DNA of 40,454 nucleotides from Promethearchaeota archaeon (GTDB lineage Archaea; Asgardarchaeota; Lokiarchaeia; Sigyniarchaeales; SOKP01), in assembly GCA_019894855.1 (NCBI GenBank), contig JAGXNS010000011.1, positions 427 to 40,880 of the forward strand, in the 5' to 3' direction. The position numbers were made by a program, and so were the translations under genes. Position 1 is the stretch's first letter. Each line of letters begins with the position of its first letter. Shown here one piece after another: positions 16,009 through 24,982 of this stretch. The notes under the pieces are model-generated. The model saw nothing but the letters and a program-made list of their open reading frames with translations, was not told where the DNA came from and ran no database searches.

Positions 16009-18510
16009 TTACATCGAATGCGATTCTCGCGCTATTATTTCGTCCTGCAATTCTTTTCCAATGGCGTTGAAATAAGCATTATAACCGGTAATTCGAACTA
16101 AGAGATTAGTATAGTTTTCTGGATGTATTTGTGCATCTTTTAGCATTTCGACATCGAGCATATTTACTTGTAAGCAAGTTCCTCCGTTTTCAATATAACC
16201 TCTTAAATAAGATTTAAATTTTTCTTTATGTTCAGGATTCTTAAGAATAGCGGGATTGAATGTAATCGTATGGCTTGCCCCGTTAGGTAAATAATTAATA
16301 TATTCACCATCCTCTGTTTTTCCCCCTAAAGCTATCCCTACAGAATTAGTTACAGCCGTAGGACCTTTTAAATCTGCTCCATTTGACGGACAAATTGCGT
16401 TAGAAAGAAACGTTCCCATATTTCGCCCATTTGGAGTAGCTATTGTAAAACCGGCATCAGCTCCAGCCCAATAGTTCCATGATAGCATACCAGGTCGAAA
16501 TTGAAAATCTGTAGGTGTTTTATACTTCCAGGTTTCATTAGCCCAGAATTTCATTATTTTTTGAGCTAACTCATCAGCGTTATCGACATTGTTTCCATAT
16601 TTAGGCGCTCTATTTTTTAAGAAAGTTTGAATCACAGCGTATTCATCTCCCTCAAAATCGTTAATCAAGGCATCTTTAATTTGAGTTATCGCGTATTTCT
16701 TATCATCGTAAATAAATTTTTTAATCGCCAATAAAGAGTCGACGGTCGTAGCAAAACCAACGCCCTCAACCGTTATAAATCTTAATTCAGGACCGCCGCA
16801 TCTAATGTCTAATCCTTTTTCGATGCAGCCTCGAACTATTGTTGATAAATATGGAGTGGGTAAATATTCGGCTCTAAGAGATTCAGTTAAATTATACGTC
16901 TCTACGGTGTATTTAATGAGAAATTCTACTTGTTTTTTCCACGCATTCCAAAATTCTTCCCAAGTTTTAAAATTTTCAGAATTAGCTGTTTTGGGTCCAA
17001 TTTGCTCACCCTTCTTTGTAGCAACATTATTACCGGGCATGTTCTTTCCGTTCCAAAGGGTTAATTCAATGCTTTTTGTTAAGTTTGGATTGCAATTCAC
17101 GGTACCAGATCTATCGTTTCCTTGCATAGTGTTTTCTAAGCAACCGACGCAAGCGTAATCCCAAGCGTCTTCTGGAGAAACACCTTCCGCAATCATACCT
17201 GCTATACTTCTCTCGTCGAAATTTATAAGAAATGGGGCTCCTTGCGATCGAGAGACCATATCAACTATGATATTTAACAGTTTCTCAGGAGAATTTCTAT
17301 GTAGTCTAACATTTGGCTTTGGTTCTAATATTGGAGACCATTCGTCAACGACTTCCAGAATAGTATAAGTCAATTCGTTAGTCAAATCTTCGCCATTAGG
17401 TCCACAACCGCTGAGGGTCATCAATTGACCGAAAGCCGAAGTAATACCCTGCTTTCCTACCCTAATTTGAGCGTCATAGGCAGTATTACAATGAAACCAA
17501 AAGCTACCTAAAATATCTTTGGCAAATTCTTTTGAAATGTTTTTTTCATCTAGCACATCCTTTTTATATAAATCCCAAAGGTGTTGATCAGTACGACCAA
17601 AAGAAATACCAGGGCCAGGATAAGATTCTTCTGCCATAATAAGCATGTGAGTTATCCAAATCGCTTGAATTCCCTGCCAAAATGTCTCAGCAGGCTCCCA
17701 TGGGACTTTTTCAAGGTTTTTAGCCATTATTTCTAGTTCTTCTACTCTTTCAGATGAAGTTGCTTTTTCCTTAAGTTTTCTACATTCTTCGGCGTATTTT
17801 TTTGCGAATTTTCTTGGTATCTCCGAAGCTTCTAACATGGCTCTTAATTCTTGACCTTTTGAACCCTTTTTATCTCGTTCTGACAATCGTTCATATTGAG
17901 CTTTTATTTTTTCACTTACATATTTGAAACCTTTTTTAATGATAGTTTCGAGATCTGGGATAAGATGTCCTCCCGTTGCTCCTGTATTTCCGAACCCAGA
18001 TTTATGAAACTTATAAAATTTATGCCTATTACTCAAATTTTCCTTCCAATACTTTTTAGTTTCTGCTTTTGTTAAACAATGGCTCAATTGAGTGTTAAAT
18101 CTGCCACCAGCAATTAAATCGTTCTCAGATATGATCTCGTAAGGTACATAATCAAGCATTGCCATCTTAAAAAATCTAATTTTACGTTCTGGTAAAGATA
18201 AATCCCAGAAACCATCAGGCAGTGAGATTGGAATAGCTATAGATCTTAAACATCCCTCAAAAACGCCCTTACCTTTATTTCCTATGTAAAAGTGAACCTC
18301 AGGAGAGATGTAATAATCAGTTTCACACCATATTATATCCCAATCTGTGCCAGTAGTGAAAGACATGTATTCGTTGTTCCACTCACGCTCAACTCCTTTG
18401 AAGTAATAATCTCTTAACCATTTAGACCTTTTTGATAAATGGTGAGGTTCAGCTATGTTAAATTTTGGTTCTTCTCTCTTTATTTCCTTTCTATGTTCTG
18501 AGTCACTCAT
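16009..18510 (-). CDS. Glycyl radical enzyme, PFL-like family (possibly alkyl-/arylsuccinate-synthase-like)
   Basis: 833 residues. The active-site Cys457 is in ACVGCLENTMQGNDRSG. The glycyl-radical site is Gly809 in VRITGYNAYF, 24 residues from the C-terminus. It needs an activase such as that at 1-316. The GC-x-E arrangement excludes pyruvate formate-lyase, which has two adjacent cysteines. The stretch REWNNEYMSFTTGTDWD and EPKPNVRLHRNSPEKLL remind me of benzylsuccinate/alkylsuccinate synthases, which add fumarate to hydrocarbons. That memory-based impression cannot rule out a dehydratase or decarboxylase. No small subunits like BssB/BssC are adjacent, which weakens the hydrocarbon reading. 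Downstream beta-oxidation genes suit degradation of the product. Confidence 0.9.
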   Translation of the reverse strand: MSDSEHRKEIKREEPKFNIAEPHHLSKRSKWLRDYYFKGVEREWNNEYMSFTTGTDWDIIWCETDYYISPEVHFYIGNKGKGVFEGCLRSIAIPISLPDGFWDLSLPERKIRFFKMAMLDYVPYEIISENDLIAGGRFNTQLSHCLTKAETKKYWKENLSNRHKFYKFHKSGFGNTGATGGHLIPDLETIIKKGFKYVSEKIKAQYERLSERDKKGSKGQELRAMLEASEIPRKFAKKYAEECRKLKEKATSSERVEELEIMAKNLEKVPWEPAETFWQGIQAIWITHMLIMAEESYPGPGISFGRTDQHLWDLYKKDVLDEKNISKEFAKDILGSFWFHCNTAYDAQIRVGKQGITSAFGQLMTLSGCGPNGEDLTNELTYTILEVVDEWSPILEPKPNVRLHRNSPEKLLNIIVDMVSRSQGAPFLINFDERSIAGMIAEGVSPEDAWDYACVGCLENTMQGNDRSGTVNCNPNLTKSIELTLWNGKNMPGNNVATKKGEQIGPKTANSENFKTWEEFWNAWKKQVEFLIKYTVETYNLTESLRAEYLPTPYLSTIVRGCIEKGLDIRCGGPELRFITVEGVGFATTVDSLLAIKKFIYDDKKYAITQIKDALINDFEGDEYAVIQTFLKNRAPKYGNNVDNADELAQKIMKFWANETWKYKTPTDFQFRPGMLSWNYWAGADAGFTIATPNGRNMGTFLSNAICPSNGADLKGPTAVTNSVGIALGGKTEDGEYINYLPNGASHTITFNPAILKNPEHKEKFKSYLRGYIENGGTCLQVNMLDVEMLKDAQIHPENYTNLLVRITGYNAYFNAIGKELQDEIIARESHSM

Positions 18511-18769
18511 CTATAATAACTTCCTATTAATTAAATTTAAGATTTAAGATAAAATAAATTTAGTTATAGTAACGTGAAATATATGATTAACCTTAATTCA
18601 GAATCAATAATAAATATTCGAATTATTTCATATAATTATAGCTTTTAATTGTTTGTAATCAATTTGAACCAAACATAGATTATTTTAAAATTATTTTTAA
18701 TTTAGAAACCATTTAATTAAATATTAAGCACCTTATTTTCTTAAACGGAAAGTATTGAGGGTTTTTTTT

Positions 18770-19717
18770 ATGGAACTACAAGAGTATAAGTGTGAAGTTC
18801 TAATAATAGGAGCGGGACCAGCAGGATTGAGTTCTGCAGTTTATTGCGGTAGAGCAAATAGAAACACTATTGTATTAGAAGGAAAAGAACTTTCCTCTTT
18901 AGCGAAGACGCAAGAAATTCAAAATTGGCTAGGAGAAATTGATGCAACTGGATTGGGACTTTTGGACAAGTTTAAAAAGCACGCCGAAAGCTACGAAAGC
19001 GTTAAAATAATTAGCGGAGATGTTATTGAGTTAATGCTGGGCATGGGAACGAATGTGATCTCTACGAGAACGGCAAACATCACTGCTGATGTGGTAGTTA
19101 TTGCCACGGGCACAGGGAAACGAAAAGAAGTTATAAAAGGGGAAGACATTTTACTTGGATATGGTGTTTCTTACGGCGCAATATGGGATGGACCGTCATA
19201 CAAAAACAAAGTAGTATATTTATACGGAAAGGACGAAGAAGTGATGGAAGATGCTTTGGTTCTAAAACAGATGGGATGTATAGTTCGTGTTATTACTGAT
19301 GTGGGAATAGAAGAACTACCTGAAAATGTTAATGAAGTTAGAAATACAGGAATTGAAATTATTGAGAAGATGGAGATAATTGAAGCAGTTCCAGCTTCAA
19401 ATGGTATGATTCAAAAAATTATATGTAAATCTACTGAATCTCAATCAGGAGATATTGAAATAATAAAGGAATTTGAATTAAGTTGTTTATTTATTATATC
19501 TCATATATCTTCTAATTCGATTTTCAAAAAAGCAGGGGTAGAATTAGATGATACTAGAAATATTAAAGTAGATAGCGAACAAAAAACAAATATTGAAGGA
19601 ATTTATGCTGCTGGAGATTGTACGGGGGGACTTTTTCAAGTAGTTTTTGCTGCAGCAGAAGGTGCGCGAGCGGGAATAAATGCTTGCAAATATCTTCGTC
19701 AATTAAGGAAGGAGTAA
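18770..19717 (+). CDS. Thioredoxin-reductase-like flavoprotein lacking the redox-active disulfide
   Basis: About 315 residues. The FAD site is intact (LIIGAGPAGLSSAVYCGRA; C-terminal GIYAAGDCTGGLFQVVFAAAEG). Where the tandem true reductase has YCATCDG, this protein has YGAIWDG, so both redox cysteines are gone. The NADPH loop is also degenerate (VVYLYGKDEEVM against VATVGGGNAAG), and the HRRxxxR phosphate motif is absent. It can probably bind FAD but not reduce thioredoxin in the normal way. Possible roles: partner subunit of the next-door reductase, ferredoxin-linked flavoprotein, or redox sensor. Start: ATG at 18770 with GAGGG upstream is preferred over TTG at 18755, which would overlap that site. 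Confidence 0.85.
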   Translation: MELQEYKCEVLIIGAGPAGLSSAVYCGRANRNTIVLEGKELSSLAKTQEIQNWLGEIDATGLGLLDKFKKHAESYESVKIISGDVIELMLGMGTNVISTRTANITADVVVIATGTGKRKEVIKGEDILLGYGVSYGAIWDGPSYKNKVVYLYGKDEEVMEDALVLKQMGCIVRVITDVGIEELPENVNEVRNTGIEIIEKMEIIEAVPASNGMIQKIICKSTESQSGDIEIIKEFELSCLFIISHISSNSIFKKAGVELDDTRNIKVDSEQKTNIEGIYAAGDCTGGLFQVVFAAAEGARAGINACKYLRQLRKE

Positions 19718-19827
19718 AAACATAGAATTTATTTAATCAATATAAATTATAAAAAAAAAAATTTAAACTATTATTAAAATTATTATATGTAAATTTGAAT
19801 AAAGCTACAAAATAATGGAGACTAAAA

Positions 19828-20772
19828 TTGTCTGATAAAAATGAATTTGACTTAGTAATTATTGGTGGCGGACCTGCGGGATTAACAGCTGCAATTTATG
19901 GGGGACGAATGGGTTTGAAGACTGCTCTTTATGAAGGTACAGGGTTTGGAGGTCTAGCTGGGACAGCTCCAAAAATTGAAAATTATCCCGGATTTGTGAG
20001 TATCCACGGTCTTGAATTAACCGAAAAAATGAAGGAACAAGCTGAAAATTGGGGAGCTACCTTTTTTTATAATAAAATCTCAGCAATCAATCCAAAAGAA
20101 ATGACTGTAACTACACCTGAAGGTGATACTAAAGCAAAGGCTATTATTATCGCTACTGGTTCGAAACATTTATCACTTGGATTGCCAAATGAATTTGAAT
20201 TAATAGGTAACGGAATATCTTACTGTGCTACTTGTGATGGGCCATTATTTAGAGATCAAGTAGTTGCTACGGTTGGTGGTGGCAATGCTGCGGGTCTAGA
20301 AGCAATTTATCTATCAGGTGTAGCTAAACAAGTTTATCTGATTCATAGACGCCACTGTATGCGAGCAGAAAAAGCAATTGAAGATGAAGTTATGGCATTA
20401 GATAATGTCACAACAATGTTTAATTGTACTATTGAAGAAGCTATAACAATAGATGACAGATTAGGAGAGCTAAGAATCAAAAATCATAAAAAGGACGAAA
20501 CAACTGAGATAAGTATAAAAGCTCTCTTCATTGCTATTGGAGTAGAACCACAGAGCGAAATAGCAAAAAAAGTTGGCATAGAAATTGATGAATATAAATT
20601 TATTAAAGTAAATAGGAAACAAGAAACCAATTTTCCTGGGATATATGCAGCAGGAGACGTAACAGGTGGAATACGACAGGTAACCACGGCAGTTGGTGAA
20701 GCAACAACAGCAGCAATGAATGCGTATTTATTTATCAAAAAAGGTTGGTACGGAGAAGGAGCGAGTTCATAA
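19828..20772 (+). CDS. trxB: Thioredoxin reductase (NADPH-type)
   Basis: 314 residues. FAD-binding IIGGGPAGLTAAIYGGR at the start, active-site Cys133 and Cys136 in SYCATCDGP, NADPH loop VGGGNAAG and phosphate-binding HRRHCMRAEK (HRRxxxR pattern), and C-terminal GIYAAGDVTGGIRQ. It transfers electrons from NADPH to thioredoxin-like proteins in the cytoplasm. The start is TTG at 19828 with ATGGAG about 8 nt upstream. It lies 110 bp downstream of its degenerate paralogue on the same strand, most likely an old tandem duplication. No thioredoxin gene is in the window. Confidence 0.92.
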   Translation: MSDKNEFDLVIIGGGPAGLTAAIYGGRMGLKTALYEGTGFGGLAGTAPKIENYPGFVSIHGLELTEKMKEQAENWGATFFYNKISAINPKEMTVTTPEGDTKAKAIIIATGSKHLSLGLPNEFELIGNGISYCATCDGPLFRDQVVATVGGGNAAGLEAIYLSGVAKQVYLIHRRHCMRAEKAIEDEVMALDNVTTMFNCTIEEAITIDDRLGELRIKNHKKDETTEISIKALFIAIGVEPQSEIAKKVGIEIDEYKFIKVNRKQETNFPGIYAAGDVTGGIRQVTTAVGEATTAAMNAYLFIKKGWYGEGASS

Positions 20773-20820
20773 ACAAACTAAGTACTTTTCTAAAATATAT
20801 CCATATATCTAATGTCATCT

Positions 20821-20848
20821 AGATATTACACCGTATTATGTAATATCA
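20821..20848. other. dif-like recombination site candidate upstream of xerA
   Basis: 28 bp built as 11 + 6 + 11: left arm AGATATTACAC (20821-20831), centre CGTATT (20832-20837), right arm ATGTAATATCA (20838-20848). The right arm reversed is TGATATTACAT, matching the left arm at nine central positions. This is the geometry of Xer/dif sites, including archaeal XerA dif. The site ends 19 bp before the recombinase start codon. A simple operator for the recombinase gene is the main alternative. No second copy was found in the window. Confidence 0.5.
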
Positions 20849-20867
20849 CGATGTCATTTCTTTTATT

Positions 20868-21794
20868 ATGGTAGATTTTAAGGTTTCAGACTTTATCGAT
20901 GATTTTCTTATTTCGAAAGAAGTAGAAGAGGGATGTGCGCCATCAACTATTAAAGCGTATCGATACGATCTTGAAAAACTTATTAGCCTTGTTGGTGATT
21001 TGAGCCTTGAGTCGCCAATGCTTAGACAACGTATTAGACTTTTTTTAAAACATCTTAAAGATTTAAATTACTCAAAAAAAGGGATCAGCAGAAAAATCGC
21101 CTCTTTAAGGTCTTACTTTAAGTTTTTAACTTTAAATGAATTTATAACTAAAAATCCAATGGCAACGATTAAATCTCCAAAAATTAAGATAGAGGAGAGT
21201 TTACCAAAATTCCTTAATGTTGAAGATATTGAACTAATTTTTAACAAGTTAAAGGATAAAAAACTATTTTACTCCAAGAAGAGCCAGAGGTATTATTTAA
21301 TTGTAAGATTACTTTATTCTACGATGGCTCGTGTCAGTGAGTTGTGCGATATCCAAATCAAAGATATTGATTTTAACAAAGGATACATAAGATTAAAAGG
21401 AAAAGGTAGTAAAGAGAGGATTGTTCCGGTCGATTATCATACATTAAAACTTTTCACAGAGTATCTAGAAAATCGAATATCTTATAGCTCCGAAGACTAT
21501 CTTTTAGTCAATACACGATTCCAAAAATTAAATCCCAGGGTAATCCAAGCAGATGTTAAAACGATTAAAGAGAAGTGTGGTTTCCCAGATTCAAAAATTA
21601 TAACGCCTCATATTTTCAGACACACGGGCGCTACTCACCTAAGGCGTTCTGGAATGGATATCAGTGAATTGCAGGATATACTCGGGCACAGCTCTCCAAA
21701 TACTACAAGAATCTATGCAAAGAACGATATTACTAAACTAAGGCAGTCTTACTCGGAAATGCATCCTTTAAACGATAACGATTTAAATCTATAA
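20868..21794 (+). CDS. xerA: Tyrosine recombinase, XerA/XerC/D type
   Basis: 308 residues. N-terminal SAM-like core-binding domain (about 5-100; SDFIDDFLISKEVEEGCAPSTIKAY). The catalytic domain holds the full set: Arg155 (MARVSEL), Lys in the KGKGSKER hairpin, His248 and Arg251 (HIFRHTG), His274 (ILGHSS) and Tyr283 (TRIYAKND). Length fits chromosome-dimer resolvases rather than large phage integrases. Preceded by a dif-like dyad and followed by the Orc1/Cdc6 gene on the same strand. Either a chromosomal XerA, or the recombinase of an integrated replicon. ATG start at 20868. Flanking DNA shows no tRNA gene or obvious att duplication, so integration is not supported directly. Confidence 0.88.
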   Translation: MVDFKVSDFIDDFLISKEVEEGCAPSTIKAYRYDLEKLISLVGDLSLESPMLRQRIRLFLKHLKDLNYSKKGISRKIASLRSYFKFLTLNEFITKNPMATIKSPKIKIEESLPKFLNVEDIELIFNKLKDKKLFYSKKSQRYYLIVRLLYSTMARVSELCDIQIKDIDFNKGYIRLKGKGSKERIVPVDYHTLKLFTEYLENRISYSSEDYLLVNTRFQKLNPRVIQADVKTIKEKCGFPDSKIITPHIFRHTGATHLRRSGMDISELQDILGHSSPNTTRIYAKNDITKLRQSYSEMHPLNDNDLNL

Positions 21795-21830
21795 TTACAA
21801 GGTTAAAATTAATTACTTATAATTCATTGA

Positions 21831-21854
21831 AGAGGATACTTCTAATTATCCTCT
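21831..21854. repeat. Stem-loop between xerA and orc1/cdc6
   Basis: AGAGGATA (21831-21838), eight bases, TATCCTCT (21847-21854): a perfect 8-bp inverted repeat. It could end xerA transcripts or be a protein-binding site for the initiator encoded next. About 50 bp further, TAAGTACTTA (21901-21910) is a 10-bp palindrome. Its first nine bases recur at 20779-20787 before xerA. Confidence 0.5.
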
Positions 21855-21943
21855 AGGAAAAAGTCAAAAGTATAAGAAAGTTTAAACTTAATTTGTTCTT
21901 TAAGTACTTATCACTATAAGTTTCAATTAAGAACCAATCAACC

Positions 21944-23131
21944 ATGGATGAGAAAGCTTTTAGGCAATTTTTTAAAGAAAAATCTGTTTTTAAATCTGCT
22001 AGCTCGCTTGACATGAGCTATGTGCCCGACAAATTATATTGTCGCGAGGAGGCTATAAAGAACCTTGTCTTTAACTTTAGACGTATTCTCGAAGAAGATT
22101 TTTCTTCAATAAATGTATTGATTTTAGGTAAGGGCGGAGTTGGAAAAACTTGTACTGCAAGATATTTTGGTAGAAACTTTAGAACAATAGCGTTAGAAAA
22201 AGATGTAAGTGTTTTTATTGAGTATTACAACTGCATAAATTTCCGGTCAAAAAGTAAAATAATTCGAGAATTGTTAGCAAAGTACACTCACGGAAGTGGG
22301 CGGGGATTCTCGGATGACGAAGCTTTGAAGCTTATTTTAAAGCAATTAATCCGAGAAAAAGGATACATGCTACTAATAATAGATGAAGTCCATTTATTAA
22401 GATCTGACGAAATTTTAGCATTTTTAGATATTGCTGAAACCTATGGACATCAAAACGCAAAACTATCTATAATTTTGATCTCCAGAAATAGAGATTGGAT
22501 GACAGTAGAAACTGAGCGGATTTTAAGTAGATTAAACGAGAAAATTAAACTTAAGCCTTATAATTACGAAGAATCAAAACAAATTTTGGAATATAGAAGC
22601 GAGCTTGCCTTTAAAGAATACGTAATTGACGACGACATTCTGAATATGGTTAGTCAGATCGTTGCAGATCATGAAAATATGCGTCACGGAATAGAAATCT
22701 TAAGAAAAAGTGGATTATATACTGATCGGGAAAATTTAGATAGCATAAGCGCTGACATAATTAGAGCTGCCTCTAATGACGTTTACCCCACATTTAGAGG
22801 AGAGATCGTAGACCAGTTAAACGATCAAGAACTACTTGCTCTCTTTGGAATTGCACGATCATTAATAAATAAAGACGAGCCATTTACACTAGTTGATGAC
22901 GCTTTTGAAGAGTATCAGATCATAAGCGAGACATACTCAGTAGAACCACATGTGAAAATGAGTTTTCGAAAATATATCCGGACACTTAACCAATTAAAAA
23001 TTATCGCATCTAAAACAGTTAGAATCGAAGAAGCAGAAAGAGGCAGACACCTCGAAATTACACTATTAGATATACCCGCCCTGAAATTGGAAGAGTTTTT
23101 AATTGAGATTTTTAACAAGAAATTTAGCTAA
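21944..23131 (+). CDS. Orc1/Cdc6-family replication initiator AAA+ ATPase
   Basis: 395 residues. Walker A GKGGVGKT (62-69), Walker B LLIIDEVH (143-150), sensor-1 region IILISRNRDW, and the initiator-type LSRLNEKIKLKPYNYEES in the lid. A C-terminal winged helix (about 300-385; FRKYIRTLNQLKIIASKTVR) is the origin-binding domain. The N-terminal YVPDKLYCREEAIKNLVFNFRRIL is typical of archaeal Cdc6. These proteins bind origin repeats and load the MCM helicase. I saw no classical ORB (TTCCAxTGGAAA-like) element in the 149-bp upstream gap, only palindromes, so an origin here is not demonstrated. ATG at 21944. Confidence 0.87.
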   Translation: MDEKAFRQFFKEKSVFKSASSLDMSYVPDKLYCREEAIKNLVFNFRRILEEDFSSINVLILGKGGVGKTCTARYFGRNFRTIALEKDVSVFIEYYNCINFRSKSKIIRELLAKYTHGSGRGFSDDEALKLILKQLIREKGYMLLIIDEVHLLRSDEILAFLDIAETYGHQNAKLSIILISRNRDWMTVETERILSRLNEKIKLKPYNYEESKQILEYRSELAFKEYVIDDDILNMVSQIVADHENMRHGIEILRKSGLYTDRENLDSISADIIRAASNDVYPTFRGEIVDQLNDQELLALFGIARSLINKDEPFTLVDDAFEEYQIISETYSVEPHVKMSFRKYIRTLNQLKIIASKTVRIEEAERGRHLEITLLDIPALKLEEFLIEIFNKKFS

Positions 23132-23215
23132 TAATTCTATTAACTTCTTATGTTATGAGAAGAATTTAAACTGAACTAAAAGGATGATATACTAGTTAAA
23201 ATGGCTGGCATTTAA

Positions 23216-23446
23216 TTAGTAATTTTTTTTTTCATCCTTACTTTTACTATACCAATCGAGCCATTCTTTTCGACGGTTTTTTGCTTTTGTTACTTCATCT
23301 GCGTCCGATCCACGTTCATCTCGTATGTTACTCCAATAGTGATCTAATTCGTAACGAGATAACGATAATCCGCAAGAACCACATGCCATGAGACGATTGT
23401 CGGGATTATATTTCATTTTACCGGCGCATTCAGGGCAACGAGCCAT
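23216..23446 (-). CDS. Small zinc-ribbon protein, function unknown
   Basis: 76 residues. A single C4 zinc ribbon occupies the first half: CPEC at 4-7 and CGSC at 22-25, followed by a charged helical tail (DHYWSNIRDERGSDADEVTKAKNRRKEW). It is convergent with orc1/cdc6, 84 bp away. Such small zinc ribbons are common in archaea and may bind nucleic acid or other proteins. Nothing in the sequence points to a specific process. Its ATG is preceded by an A/T-rich leader with GAG-like spacing. Confidence 0.72.
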   Translation of the reverse strand: MARCPECAGKMKYNPDNRLMACGSCGLSLSRYELDHYWSNIRDERGSDADEVTKAKNRRKEWLDWYSKSKDEKKNY

Positions 23447-23600
23447 AATTTTTTCTCAAATATTTTTATTTTTCTTATCTCTAAGATTTATAGAATTATA
23501 CACAATTAAAATAATTTCTGCTTGGTAAATAAACTCTAAATTTATTTTTAATGCTGTATTACCTTATATTATTTTACAATTAACTCAATAACTAATTTTA

Positions 23601-24839
23601 ATGAGAAATATGAAATCAGATGTATATTATTTTACAGCAAGAACCTTTAACTATAAAGAAAGTTTAAGCAGATTTAAGGGACCTTCGGCTCTGGAAAAAA
23701 TTGGATTTAATAATAGAGTCCAGAAAGGAGATAATGTGGTAATTAAGACACACTTTGGTGCTTTAGAAAATGTACGTTATCTACGCCCGAGTTACATTAG
23801 ATTTTTATGTGATCATGTAAAAGATTTAGGAGCAGTACCCTCTGTAGCAGAATCTTGTGGATGGGGTGCTCCAGAGGAATTTACGGGCATTCATACCGAA
23901 TATAGCGGTCGTGCTGGTGAAAAAGAATATTTAGAAACTGCTAAAATCCATGGTTTTACTGAAGAAACTATGGGAGCAAACATGTTAATGTTAGATGGAT
24001 TAGTTGGTACAAATATAATAAAACAAGCTGTTAATGGAAAACGATTTAATGAAGTTTTAGTTGCGGGGAGGCTTAAAGAATTTGATCATTTGATTTTAGC
24101 GACTCACTTTAAAGGACATGGAAGTGCTGGTTTTGGTGGAGCAATTAAAAATCTTGGGATTGGATGTGTAAGCAAGGGTGGAAAGGTTCAAGCACATGTA
24201 GGAAAAAAATTCGATTTTAATTTTGAAGCACCGATTTCTGACTACGAAAATTGTTTAAAAATCTGCCCAACAAATGCATTGGGAGAAAGTCCAGAAGGTA
24301 AATTAATTCGAGATGAAGAAAAATGCAGATATTGTTACATGTGTAAATCTGTATGCAAAAACAATGTTATAGATACTGGTTCTTCAACTCGAGAAGAATT
24401 CATTACACAAATGGTTGATAATGCCGCGGGAGTAATAGAATATTTCGGTAAAGATAAAATATTTTATCTCAATTATGTGATAGATGTCACATGGCAATGT
24501 GACTGCACAGGCGGGTCAGATATACCATTTGTAAGCGATATTGGTATTTTATCCTCGTTAGATCCAGTAGCTATAGATCAATCAGCTGTGGATTTAGTAC
24601 ACTTATCAAAGGTGAATCCTCACTCTATTTTAGGGAACATCGGTAGTATTTCTAAAGAAAAATCTCACGATTGGTTATCTTATATACCCAGATTTGACCC
24701 CAAAACAGGTAAAATGGATTTAAATCCGGACGGAAAGGAATCTAGACATTGGGAAATACAATTAAAAGTGGCTGAAGAACTAGGGCTCGGTACAAGAGAT
24801 TATAATTTAATCGAAGTAAAAGCAGAAAGTAAGAAATAG
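23601..24839 (+). CDS. DUF362-family protein with ferredoxin domain
   Basis: 412 residues. The DUF362 core occupies 10-215 (VVIKTHFGALENVRYLRP, then ATHFKGHGSAGFGGAIKNLGIGC). A ferredoxin-like segment lies at about 220-260, with CLKICPTNAL and CRYCYMCKSVC. A second DUF362 piece follows, with QCDCTGGSDIPFVSDIGILSSLDPVAIDQSAVDL. Members are cytoplasmic Fe-S proteins of poorly defined role, often described as uncharacterised Fe-S centre proteins. The first Cys motif is shorter than usual, so one cluster may be incomplete. It is transcribed alone. ATG at 23601; ATG at 23610 is the alternative start. Confidence 0.85.
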   Translation: MRNMKSDVYYFTARTFNYKESLSRFKGPSALEKIGFNNRVQKGDNVVIKTHFGALENVRYLRPSYIRFLCDHVKDLGAVPSVAESCGWGAPEEFTGIHTEYSGRAGEKEYLETAKIHGFTEETMGANMLMLDGLVGTNIIKQAVNGKRFNEVLVAGRLKEFDHLILATHFKGHGSAGFGGAIKNLGIGCVSKGGKVQAHVGKKFDFNFEAPISDYENCLKICPTNALGESPEGKLIRDEEKCRYCYMCKSVCKNNVIDTGSSTREEFITQMVDNAAGVIEYFGKDKIFYLNYVIDVTWQCDCTGGSDIPFVSDIGILSSLDPVAIDQSAVDLVHLSKVNPHSILGNIGSISKEKSHDWLSYIPRFDPKTGKMDLNPDGKESRHWEIQLKVAEELGLGTRDYNLIEVKAESKK

Positions 24840-24982
24840 AATCTATTTCCCTTTTAATTTTTATTGTGTATTTGAAATATTTGTACTCTAATCCTAACAA
24901 ACACCAAAAAACACTTTTTTGTAAATCCAGTTAATTTATATTATGAAAATAATTAAATTTACTCATTAACTTTAAAGGTTTT

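Noticed and set aside
18511-18769. Loose inverted similarity (GAAATATATGATTA and a nearby TTATTTCATATAAT) between the glycyl radical enzyme and the flavoprotein gene
   Set aside because: Imperfect and expected by chance in such AT-rich DNA; no gene or clear operator seen in this 259-bp gap.
21795-21943. Replication origin with classical ORB elements before orc1/cdc6
   Set aside because: No ORB-like TTCCA/TGGAA repeats found; only short palindromes that could equally be terminator or operator.
20868-23131. xerA plus orc1/cdc6 as a proven integrated plasmid
   Set aside because: No tRNA gene, att-like direct repeats or change in base composition at the borders; kept only as a possibility.
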